The notes under the pieces are model-generated. The model was given only the letters and a program-made list of their open reading frames with translations. It was not told where the DNA came from and made no database searches. The position numbers and the translations under genes were made by a program. Positions 1 to 9,400 of a stretch of 12,265 bases of DNA are shown piece after piece (position 1 is the first letter of the stretch; the number at the start of each line of letters is the position of its first letter). Origin of the DNA: an uncultured Clostridia bacterium (GTDB lineage Bacteria > Bacillota > Clostridia > Oscillospirales > Ruminococcaceae); the NCBI GenBank assembly GCA_947302065.1, contig CAMYUO010000016.1, forward strand, positions 1-12,265. Reading direction: 5' to 3'.

Positions 1-51
1 GAGATTTACAGGAAAACGTCGGAGTGCATCCGCAGATACGAAGAGGGCTGA
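1..51 (+). CDS. Possible 3' end of an upstream gene (partial)
   Basis: Frame 1 is open from the first base and ends at TGA 49-51, giving a charged tail that ends IRRYEEG. Most third codon positions are G or C, as in the genes downstream, and the end lies 34 bp before the next start, which fits an operon partner. The other two frames are also open for a similar distance (to TAA 77-79 and TGA 84-86), so the frame choice rests only on codon style. The product cannot be identified from 16 residues. Confidence 0.4.
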   Translation, partial: EIYRKTSECIRRYEEG

Positions 52-85
52 ACTGTATTTATACAAGTCAGAGAGGTAACTTCTG

Positions 86-2959
86 ATGAACAAGTCGGTA
101 AATAAAAAGTATCTCGGCATATTTGGTGCGTGGGCACTTTCTTTCGGCTGCAGCGTCGGCTGGGGTTCTTTTATTATGCCCGGAACGACTTTCCTGCCTA
201 TCGCAGGACCTGTGGGGACGGCAATAGGGCTTGGTGCGGGCAGTCTGGTGATGCTCGTGCTTGCGCTGAACTTCCACTATCTGATGAACCGCTATCCCGA
301 CTGCGGCGGTATATACACTTACACAAAAAAGGCTTTCGGATATGACCACGGCTTTCTGAGTGCGTGGTTTCTGATACTTACATACGTTGCGATAATATGG
401 GCAAACGCAACTGCCCTGCCGCTTATCGCACGGACGGTGCTCGGCGACACGTTCAGGTTCGGGCATCTTTATCAGATAGCAGGCTATGAGATCTACGCAG
501 GTGAGATAATACTTTCATCTGCTGCGCTGATAATTGCGACGGCGGTTTGTTTCTGCCGCAAACTTTCGGCGTGGGCACAGGTGCTGCTGGCAGGCGTGCT
601 GTTCATCGGTGTCATCATATGCTTTGTGGCTGCGTCGTCGTCATCTGACTGCACGGGTGAGGCTGTTCCTGCGTATGCGGCGGACAAGTCGGCATCAAGC
701 GGTATATTCACCATCTTTGCGCTTGCGCCGTGGGCGTTCGTGGGATTTGAGTCTATCACGCACTCGGCAGGCGAAGCAAAGTTCTCGCTGAAAAAGTCGT
801 TCCGCATAATGCTCGCAGCACTCATCACGGCGGCGATAGCATACATACTTTTATCGCTGCTGGCGGTCAAGGCACTGCCTGACGGGTGCAGCTCATGGAC
901 AGAATACATTGAAAATCTTGATAAATACTCGGGTGAGGCTTCACAGCCGACGTTCTTTGCGGCACACACGGCGCTGGGCGATACAGGCTCGGTGATACTC
1001 GGTGTTGCGGCGCTGGGCGCTATATTCACGGGACTTATAGGAAACTACATCGCACTTAGCCGTCTGCTCTGCTCGGTATCGGACGACGGGCTTTTCCCGA
1101 AATGGTTCGGCAGAAAGACAAAGGGTCAGGTGCCGAAAAATGCGCTGCTGTGCATACTCGGAGTATCGCTGGCGCTGCCGTTTTTCGGAAGGACGGCTAT
1201 CAGCTGGATAGTTGATGTAACGACGGTCGGTGCAACGATAGCGTATGCGCTGGCATCGGCATCGGCGTTCAAGCTGGCACGGCAGGACGGGAACAGGAAA
1301 AACGCTGTTTTCGGGCTGGCGGGCATGGTGATATCGGTGCTTTTTGCGCTCGAATTCCTCATACCGAACCTGCTGTCGATAAGCACGCTTTCGATGGAGT
1401 CGTATCTGATACTGACGATATGGAGCATACTCGGTTTTCTGTATTTCCGTGTATTTCTGCACAGGGACAAGGAACGCAAGATGGGTCATTCGATCGTGGC
1501 GTGGATAGTGCTGCTGGGACTTATCATTTTCACATCGAGCGTATGGATGCGCCAGACGACAGACAGGGCGCTCGAACGTTCACGGACGCAGATAAGCGAA
1601 CACTATGCGGCGCAGAGCGACTCTGACGATGAAGAAAAGCTGAAAGAGGAAATGGACAGCGTAGGCGACTCGCTGAAAGTTGCAAGCTCGGTGCAGACGG
1701 TGCTGGTTTGTTTCTCGCTCATCATCCTGCTGCGTATCTACACGATAATGCAGAGGCGTGAAAAGCAGACAGAGGTCGAAAAGGCTCTTGCAGAGGAAAG
1801 CAGCCGTGCAAAGACGAGCTTCCTTTCAAACATGAGCCACGAGATACGCACGCCGATGAATGCGATCATCGGGCTGGACAGCATTGCGCTGCGTGATCCC
1901 GACCTGCCGCCGAAGACGAGAGAGCATCTCGAAAAGATCGGCGCAAGCGCAGATCATCTGCTCGGGCTTATAAACGACATTCTCGATATGAGCAGGATAG
2001 AGTCGGGAAGAATGGTGCTGAAAAACGAAGAATTCCCTATGCGTGAACTGCTCGGACAGGTAAACATTATCATAGGCGGACAGTGTCACGAAAAGGGACT
2101 GAACTATGAACATCACATCATCGGCGATGTGAACGATTATTATTACGGCGATGATGTCAAGCTAAAACAGGTGCTTATAAATATCCTCGGAAATGCGGTG
2201 AAATTCACAGAAAAATCGGGCAGCATCACGCTGACGGCAGAGCAGATAGCACAGTCTGACGGAGCGTGCACGCTCAGGTTCACGGTGAAGGACACGGGCA
2301 TCGGAATGGACAAGGAATACATACCGAAGATATTCGACAGGTTCTCGCAGGAAGATGCGCTTGCCAACGACAAGTACGGCGGAAGCGGACTCGGCATGGC
2401 TATCACGAAGAATTTCGTTGAGATGATGAACGGTGAGATAGTTGTTGAGAGCGAAAAGGGCAAGGGCTCGGTATTCACCGTCACGGTCTGCTTAGGATAT
2501 TCACAGCGGCGTGCGGACGATGAGCAGAAAGATGAAAACACTCACGATACTGTGCAGCAGGTGCTTGCAGGGCGCAGGGTGCTGATCGCAGAAGACGTAC
2601 TGCAGAACGCAGAGATACTTGCGGATCTGCTGGAGCTTGAAGATATGGAATCTGAGCACGCAGTGAACGGAAAAGAGGCTGTTGAGATGTTCTCGGACAG
2701 CGAAGCGGGATACTATGATGCAATACTCATGGACGTGAGGATGCCCGAAACGGACGGACTTACCGCTGCGCAGATGATACGAAGCCTTGAACGTGCAGAT
2801 GCAAAGACGATACCTATAATCGCTATGACTGCAAATGTTTTTGATGAAGATATAAAGCGCTCGCTCGATGCGGGAATGAATGCGCATCTTTTCAAGCCTG
2901 TTGAGCCTGAAAAGATGTATGAGACTATGGAACGTCTGATCTCAGGATCGGACAGATAG
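86..2959 (+). CDS. APC-family amino-acid permease fused to a hybrid histidine kinase with C-terminal receiver (transporter-type sensor)
   Basis: This 957-residue protein combines a transporter and a two-component sensor. Residues about 8-460 form a 12-helix APC-superfamily permease. The first helix carries GWGSFIMPG, typical of the broken substrate-binding helix. Two more membrane helices (about 468-490 and 535-557) flank a charged loop of about 45 residues. A short linker leads to HisKA with phospho-acceptor His585 in MSHEIRTP. The HATPase_c domain looks complete: N-box Asn703, DTGIG 736-740 and GGSGLG 765-770. The C-terminal receiver has Asp837, phospho-acceptor Asp883, Thr915 and Lys937. 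The ATG start has an AGAGAGG site (70-76) nine bases upstream. The likely role is to sense amino acids, by transport or by binding, and drive a phosphorelay; the substrate is unknown. The architecture parallels CbrA, which uses a different (SSS) transporter family. It is first in a tight three-gene series. Domain identities are firm; the sensing role is inferred. Confidence 0.9.
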   Translation: MNKSVNKKYLGIFGAWALSFGCSVGWGSFIMPGTTFLPIAGPVGTAIGLGAGSLVMLVLALNFHYLMNRYPDCGGIYTYTKKAFGYDHGFLSAWFLILTYVAIIWANATALPLIARTVLGDTFRFGHLYQIAGYEIYAGEIILSSAALIIATAVCFCRKLSAWAQVLLAGVLFIGVIICFVAASSSSDCTGEAVPAYAADKSASSGIFTIFALAPWAFVGFESITHSAGEAKFSLKKSFRIMLAALITAAIAYILLSLLAVKALPDGCSSWTEYIENLDKYSGEASQPTFFAAHTALGDTGSVILGVAALGAIFTGLIGNYIALSRLLCSVSDDGLFPKWFGRKTKGQVPKNALLCILGVSLALPFFGRTAISWIVDVTTVGATIAYALASASAFKLARQDGNRKNAVFGLAGMVISVLFALEFLIPNLLSISTLSMESYLILTIWSILGFLYFRVFLHRDKERKMGHSIVAWIVLLGLIIFTSSVWMRQTTDRALERSRTQISEHYAAQSDSDDEEKLKEEMDSVGDSLKVASSVQTVLVCFSLIILLRIYTIMQRREKQTEVEKALAEESSRAKTSFLSNMSHEIRTPMNAIIGLDSIALRDPDLPPKTREHLEKIGASADHLLGLINDILDMSRIESGRMVLKNEEFPMRELLGQVNIIIGGQCHEKGLNYEHHIIGDVNDYYYGDDVKLKQVLINILGNAVKFTEKSGSITLTAEQIAQSDGACTLRFTVKDTGIGMDKEYIPKIFDRFSQEDALANDKYGGSGLGMAITKNFVEMMNGEIVVESEKGKGSVFTVTVCLGYSQRRADDEQKDENTHDTVQQVLAGRRVLIAEDVLQNAEILADLLELEDMESEHAVNGKEAVEMFSDSEAGYYDAILMDVRMPETDGLTAAQMIRSLERADAKTIPIIAMTANVFDEDIKRSLDAGMNAHLFKPVEPEKMYETMERLISGSDR

Positions 2960-2976
2960 CAGATCTGACTTTTTAC

Positions 2977-2982
2977 AGGAGG
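2977..2982 (+). promoter_or_regulatory. Ribosome binding site that fixes a TTG start
   Basis: AGGAGG lies nine bases before TTG 2992. The encoded N-terminus is a normal lipid-type signal/anchor segment (basic residues, a hydrophobic stretch, then Ala-Ser-Ala-Ala). A later start would remove this export signal, so TTG 2992 is preferred. Confidence 0.8.
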
Positions 2983-2991
2983 CTGACTGAA

Positions 2992-5900
2992 TTGAGATCA
3001 TTAAAGAGAATAAAGAGAATGATAACAACTCTACTGCTGGCAGCCCTTATTGCCAATCTGATGCTGCCGATGGCGGCGTCGGCTGCGCAGGATGATAATA
3101 AGGTCGTGCGTGTCGGCTGGTTTGATTCGTCGTTCTGCTATTATGACCAGTTCGGCAGACGGTGCGGTATTGACTATGAATATCATCAGAAGATATCGGC
3201 ATACACGGGCTGGACTTATGAATATGTCGAGGACAGCTGGCCGAACCTTTTGCAGAAGCTCAAGGACGGTGAGATAGACCTGCTCAGCGATGTTTCGTAC
3301 AAGCCTGAGCGTGAGCAGTATATGTATTTCTCGGATCTGGCGATGGGCACAGAGGCTTACTATATTTACATCGATGCAGACAACAGAGAGATAACTTCCG
3401 AAAACCTGTCGTCTTTCAACGGAAAGAAGATAGGTGTCAACAAGGACAGCATTCAGGAGACTTTCCTGAAGGAATGGACAGAAAAGAACGAGGTATCCCC
3501 GAAGATAGTTCCGCTGACATGCAGCGAGGACGAATCTATGGAGCTGCTCATAAAAGGCGATATAGACGGTCTTGCGACGGTATATACATTTGATTTTTCA
3601 AAAGTGGTCATACCTGTCAGCAGGATAGGCGGTTCGGATTATTTCTATGCTGTCAACAAGAAAAGACCCGACCTTATCAAAGAGCTGAACGTGGCGATGG
3701 CTGCGATACAGGACGAGGACCCGTATTTCAACGAGAGGATATCAAAAGAGCGTATTTTCAACAGCAAGTCAAAAACGGTGCTTTCGGGTCAGCAGGATGA
3801 CTGGCTCAAAGAGCACGGCGAGATAAGGATAGGTTACAGAAACGGTTATCTGCCGTTCTGCGATACTGATGATTCAAAGGAACTGACGGGTGCGCTGAAG
3901 GACTATCTTGCTCATCTGATGAGCAACATGAACAGCTCGAATCTGAAATTCAAAACTATCCCTTATGACAAGACAGAGGACGCATTGAAAGCTCTGGAAG
4001 ATGGAGAGGTAGACTGCGTTTTCCCGATATACATGAGCACATACGATGCCGCAGAGCGTGGCATCATGCTGACAGACCCTGTAATGAAAACGGAAATGAA
4101 TGCGATAATGCGCACATCAGACCGTCAGGATCTTTCGGAAGACAGCGAAATCACATTTGCGGTCAACGCAAACATGCTAAACATTGAATCGTTCATAATG
4201 CAATACTATCCGAACGCTGAAAGAAAACCGTATGACGGGCTTCAGGCGTGCTATGATGCGGTGGCAAAGGGTGAGGCAGACTGCGTTCTCGTCAGCAACT
4301 ACCGCATACCGTCGGAAGAGGACACGCTGAAAAAGAACGATCTGTTCACGGTGCCGACGGGCGAATCGCTGTCGTTCTCGCTCGCTGTGAAAAAGGCTGA
4401 CAGGGAGCTTTATGCTATCCTTAACAAGTCGGTGCATTCGATCAACACGACAGAAATGGACGCTACGCTTGCATCGTATATGTACTCGGATCGGAAAGAA
4501 TCGTTCATGCAGTTTCTGAAAAACCACTGGCTGATAGTTGTTGCGGTGGTAATAGTATTCTTTACGTTCATACTTTTCCTGCTGATATCAAAGATGAGAG
4601 CAGAGAGACTTGCGAGCAGGCAGAAGCACATGCTGGAAGAAGCCGAACAGATAGCAGATCTGCAGCAGACGGTAAGCTCACTGCTTGACAACATGCCGGG
4701 ACTTTATCTGACCAAAGACGCAGAGACAGGAAAGTATCTTGCATGCAACCAGGCGTTTGCAGAGTTTGCGAACAGGAAAGACCCGTCGGAGATAGTAGGT
4801 CTTACGCCTGCGGACATATTCGATGAGCAGAAAGCAAAGCATTTTGAAGAGGACGATCAGATGGCTCTTTCGATGGACGAGCCGCTGATACTGCACGATG
4901 AATTGCAGGACGCTCTGGGCAACCGCACGAAATTCAGGATCACCAGACAGAAATACACAGATGCCAACGGACGTCTTTGCGTGCTCGGCATTTTCCAGGA
5001 CGCTTCGGAGAGCTTCCGTGTTTCAAGAGACAAGGCACTGACGAAAGAAGCGTATGAAAAGGCAAGAAAAGACGGCATCATCTTTACGCACATCGCACAG
5101 GCGCTGGCGCAGGGATTCCAGTATCTTTTCTATGTTGATCTGAACACTGAGGAATTCATACAGTACAGTTCAGACAACAAAGACGGAAGTCTTTCGGAGG
5201 TAAGGCGAGGCTGGCACTTCTTTGAGGAGGGTCAGGACGCTGCTGAGCTGAATGTTTATCCCGATGACCGTGAAGAAGTCGTCAGGGCAATGGAGCGCAG
5301 GACGCTTGTTGCCGAGCTTGATAAGAACAACTCGTTCATGATGACATACCGTATGCTGACACCGGGCGAGCCTGTATATGTGAGCATGAAGGTGACACGC
5401 ATGCAGGACGATGAGCGTTTCATCATAATGAGCATAACGGACATCGACGAGCAGATGAAGCACCGTCAGGCTGCGCAGAGAATGCTTGAGGAGCAGACTG
5501 CTTACGGCAGGATAAGTGCGCTTTCGGGCGATTATCTGTGCATCTATATAGTTGCACCGCAGACGGGTCACTACCGTGAATACAGTTCTTCTGCGGGATT
5601 TGAGGCTTTCTCGATGCCTGCTGAGGGAGATAATTTCTTCTCGGATCTGAGAGAGAGATCGATAAGCACGGTATATCAGGAAGATCAGAACAGGGTGTTT
5701 ACTGCGCTGACGATGGAAAATGCGCTTGAAGAGGTCGGTAAAAACGGCATCTTCACGCTCAGCTACCGTCTGATGATGAACGGCGAGCTGAGATATGTTC
5801 AGCTCAAGGCGGCGAGCGTTGATGAGCAGGGCGGCGAGAGCCTTGTTGTCGGCATCAATGACATAGACGCTCAGGTGCGTCAGGAGGAAGAATACAGCAG

Positions 5901-6390
5901 ACGTCTTGCACAGGCAAGGATAGAGGCTAACATCGACGCTCTGACTGGCGTTAAGAACAGAAACGCTTACCGTGTTTACGAGGACAGGCTCAACGCTCAG
6001 ATAGAGATGAACAGAGCGCCCGATTTCGCTATCACGATACTTGATGTCAACGACCTCAAGAAAGTCAACGACACGCAGGGTCACAAGGCGGGCGACCAGT
6101 TTATCAGAGATGCGTGCAGGATAATCTGTACGACGTTCAAGCGAAGCCCTGTATTCCGTGTGGGCGGAGATGAATTTGCTGTGCTGTCGCAGGGCGATGA
6201 TTACCAGCGCATAGACGAGCTGACCGCACTTATCGACGCACACAACGAGGAAGCTGCCGCAAACGGCGGAATCGTCATCGCAATGGGTATGTCACGGTAC
6301 GAGCAGGACACGAAGGTCTCGCAGGTATATGAGCGTGCAGACCAGAGAATGTATGAGAACAAGAGCGAACTGAAGAAAAACAGAAACTAA
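2992..6390 (+). CDS. Membrane diguanylate cyclase with two extracellular solute-binding domains and PAS domains
   Basis: This 1132-residue sensor probably makes c-di-GMP from GTP. It begins with a signal sequence (about 1-32). Two tandem SBP_bac_3-like domains follow (about 38-265 and 275-500), the fold used by amino-acid ABC binding proteins and by BvgS-type sensors. A transmembrane helix lies at about 512-534, followed by a short coiled coil. PAS 1 spans about 560-680. Two further PAS-like modules lie at about 692-825 and 834-960. The GGDEF domain starts at DALTG (982 on) and has an intact GGDEF at 1058-1062. The RxxD inhibitory site expected just before the motif is absent (Phe and Ser occupy the key positions). 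There is no EAL domain. The gene lies 32 bp after the permease-kinase and 12 bp before the next sensor. Its first two PAS modules closely match those of that neighbour. Ligands are inferred to be amino acids or similar small solutes. Confidence 0.9.
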   Translation: MRSLKRIKRMITTLLLAALIANLMLPMAASAAQDDNKVVRVGWFDSSFCYYDQFGRRCGIDYEYHQKISAYTGWTYEYVEDSWPNLLQKLKDGEIDLLSDVSYKPEREQYMYFSDLAMGTEAYYIYIDADNREITSENLSSFNGKKIGVNKDSIQETFLKEWTEKNEVSPKIVPLTCSEDESMELLIKGDIDGLATVYTFDFSKVVIPVSRIGGSDYFYAVNKKRPDLIKELNVAMAAIQDEDPYFNERISKERIFNSKSKTVLSGQQDDWLKEHGEIRIGYRNGYLPFCDTDDSKELTGALKDYLAHLMSNMNSSNLKFKTIPYDKTEDALKALEDGEVDCVFPIYMSTYDAAERGIMLTDPVMKTEMNAIMRTSDRQDLSEDSEITFAVNANMLNIESFIMQYYPNAERKPYDGLQACYDAVAKGEADCVLVSNYRIPSEEDTLKKNDLFTVPTGESLSFSLAVKKADRELYAILNKSVHSINTTEMDATLASYMYSDRKESFMQFLKNHWLIVVAVVIVFFTFILFLLISKMRAERLASRQKHMLEEAEQIADLQQTVSSLLDNMPGLYLTKDAETGKYLACNQAFAEFANRKDPSEIVGLTPADIFDEQKAKHFEEDDQMALSMDEPLILHDELQDALGNRTKFRITRQKYTDANGRLCVLGIFQDASESFRVSRDKALTKEAYEKARKDGIIFTHIAQALAQGFQYLFYVDLNTEEFIQYSSDNKDGSLSEVRRGWHFFEEGQDAAELNVYPDDREEVVRAMERRTLVAELDKNNSFMMTYRMLTPGEPVYVSMKVTRMQDDERFIIMSITDIDEQMKHRQAAQRMLEEQTAYGRISALSGDYLCIYIVAPQTGHYREYSSSAGFEAFSMPAEGDNFFSDLRERSISTVYQEDQNRVFTALTMENALEEVGKNGIFTLSYRLMMNGELRYVQLKAASVDEQGGESLVVGINDIDAQVRQEEEYSRRLAQARIEANIDALTGVKNRNAYRVYEDRLNAQIEMNRAPDFAITILDVNDLKKVNDTQGHKAGDQFIRDACRIICTTFKRSPVFRVGGDEFAVLSQGDDYQRIDELTALIDAHNEEAAANGGIVIAMGMSRYEQDTKVSQVYERADQRMYENKSELKKNRN

Positions 6391-6402
6391 GAGGGAAAAA
6401 GT

Positions 6403-9400
6403 ATGTATTATTCTGCGATCGGTGTGCTGGCGATCCTGATACTGTTGATAGTGAACTGGGACGTTCTGCACAAGTCGCAGGTTTATGACAAGCCTGCGTG
6501 GATAGTTTACAGAAGATTTCTGTTTGCTGTTGTGGCGTATTATGTCACAGACGTTCTGTGGGGCGTGCTTGAATACAAAAAGCTCTCGACGGCGCTGTTC
6601 GTTGACACGACGGTCTATTTTATGGCGATGGCTGTGGGCTTGTCGTTCTGGGCGGAATACACGGTAGCTTATCTGAACGAGAAAAACAACACTTTCGGAA
6701 AAGCGCTGGTATACTCGGGACGTATTGCGGCTGCGCTGATAATATGCTTAAACATCGCAAACATCTTTGTGCCCGTGCTGTTCACGGTGGACAGCAAGAG
6801 CGTTTACACGGCTATGCCGCTGAGATATGTTGTGCTGGCGAGCCAGATACTTCTCCTGCTCATCATATCGTTCCACTCGCTGACATCTATGTTTCACACA
6901 GGTTTCCGTGCAAAAAATAACAGGAGATTCCGGATACTTGCGTCGTTCGGACTGATAATGGCGCTGTGCCTTTTCGTTCAGTTATGGTTCCCGTATCTTC
7001 CGATTTATTCTATCGCATATATGCTGGGCACCTGCCTGCTGCACGCTTTTGTGGCAAACGATGAAAAGGAAGAATACGAAAGAGAGCTGCAGGAGGCCGG
7101 AAAGGTCTCAGAGATGAGAGACAGGCTTTTTGCGGTGCTTGACAACATGCCCGGAATGACGTTCACCAAAGATGCACAGACGGGCAGATATCTTGCCTGC
7201 AATCAGGCGTTTGCGGATTATGCGCACAAGAAAGACCCCGACAGCGTGCTGGGTCTGACAGATGCGGATATGTTTGATGCAGAAACGGCGGCGCATTTTG
7301 TGGAGGCTGACAGGATAGCTCTTTCGCTGAGCAAGCCGTACATATTCCACGAAGATGTTCTTGATGCAAACGGCAACCCGAGGCAGCTGCAGACCACTAA
7401 GCTAAGATACAAAGACACTATGGGCAGAGCATGCGTACTGGGAATGTGTCAGGACGTTACAGACCTTGTAAGCGTTCAGCACGAACAGGCGATGACAAAG
7501 GAAGCTTACGAGAGCGCTGTGAACCAAGGACTGATGTACAACCACATCGCACAGACGCTGGCTCGTGATTACACGGAGATGTTCTATGTCAACACGGACA
7601 CGGAGGAGTTCACGCAGTACCGCAAGGGCGATGACGGCGGTGAGTTCACCGAGGTGCGCCGAGGCTGGCACTTTTTCAGCGACATAAAGACCGAGCTGAG
7701 CGAAGGCGCTTATCCCGATGACAAGGACACTCTGCTTCTGGCTTTGAACCGCAAGAGGCTGATGAAGGCGCTGCGGCGCAAAAACACGTTCGATATGTCT
7801 TACAGGCGGACGATACACGGCAAGCCCGTTTATTTCAGCATGAAGATATCAAAAATGGAGAACGATGAGCAGTTCATCATCATCGTATTCATGGACGTTG
7901 ATGCGCAGATACGTGAGGCGATGGCAAAGAACGAGGCGCTTTCCGACGCTCTGTCGTCGGCTGAGGCTGCAAACCGTTCAAAGATGACATTCCTTGCGGG
8001 AATGAGCCACGAGATACGCACGCCGATAAATGCGATAATCGGACTTGACACGCTGGCGCTGAAAAAACAGGACCTTGACGACAGCACAAGGGATTATCTC
8101 AAAAAGATAGGCGACAGCGCACACGACCTGCTGTCGATAATAAACAACGTGCTCAACATGAGCAGGATAGAATCGGGCAGAGAGTTTTTGCACAGCAATG
8201 AATTCTCGCTGGGCAGCATGCTCGGACAGATAGGCACGCAGATCGAGCCGAAATTCGCAGAAAAGGGCGTAAGCTTTGAGAGCAGCATACCGGGTGAGAC
8301 TGACGATCACTACATCGGTGATGATGCAAGGCTCAGAGAGGTGCTTATCAGGATACTGACAAAGCTGATCGGGTCGGCAGAGAGATCGGGCTGCATCACG
8401 CTGACGGCGGAAAAGACGGCAGAATACAAAGATCAGGCGACGCTGAGATTCTGCATAAAGGACACAGGTCTTGAGATAGGCAGGGAGAATATCCCGACGA
8501 TGTTTGACGAGCTGTCACAGCAAGGCGGTGCAGGCAGAGAGCTGGATCTTGCGGTAACAAAGAAGATCGTCGAGCTGATGAACGGCACTATCAATGTAGA
8601 GTCGGGAAAGGATATCGGCACGGTATTTACCATTATGGTGACGCTGCACAAGGGCAGCGGAAAAGAAAAAGCCCGCAAGGGCGAGCTTGACACGAATGCT
8701 TTGTTCATACTTATCGTTGACGACAATCCAATAGAGGCTCAGCACGCTGAGATGGTGCTTGAAGATGCGGGCATCAGGGCAGACATCTGCACGAACGGTT
8801 CTGAGGCACTGCGCAAAATGCAGATACAGCACGCACAGGGCAAGCCTTACAACATGGTGCTTATGGACTGGAGCATGCCGGGAATGAACGGCACGGAAAC
8901 ATCTGAAGAGATACTCAGGCTGTATGGCAAGGAAAGCATCGTTGTGGCGATGACAGCATACAACTGGGACGATATACGTGATGAAGCAAGGTCTGTGGGT
9001 GTGCAGGATTACATTGAAAAGCCGCTGCATACGGCGAGCATAATCGAAGACCTCAAACGCATCGCACACCGCAGTGACATGGCTGTGCTGCTTGAAAGCA
9101 AGAAGGCACGGCTTGAAGGCAGGCGGATACTGCTGGCGGAAGACGTGGACATAAACGCTGAGATAATGACGGATATGCTGGACATGGAGAACATCAAGGC
9201 TGACCGTGCAGAGAACGGAAAAATCGCTGTGGAGCTGTTTGAAAAGAGCACAGCGGGCATCTATTCGGCAATACTCATGGACGTAAGAATGCCGCAGATG
9301 GACGGTCTTGAAGCTGCCAAGGCTATCCGTGCGATGGACAGAGAAGATGCAAAGCGCATCCCGATAATCGCACTGACTGCGAATGCTTTTGATGAGGACA

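Noticed and set aside
941..1489. Long minus-strand open frame within the permease domain
   Set aside because: The translation is rich in Arg, Gln and Tyr without a recognisable fold, and it is antisense to a clear permease.
2960..2991. Separate promoter before the cyclase gene
   Set aside because: The 32-bp gap holds a ribosome binding site but no convincing -35/-10 pair.
5170..6243. 357-codon open frame on the minus strand within the cyclase gene
   Set aside because: It is antisense to a fully convincing PAS/GGDEF coding region, its translation shows no domain, and its openness follows from the codon bias of the sense gene.
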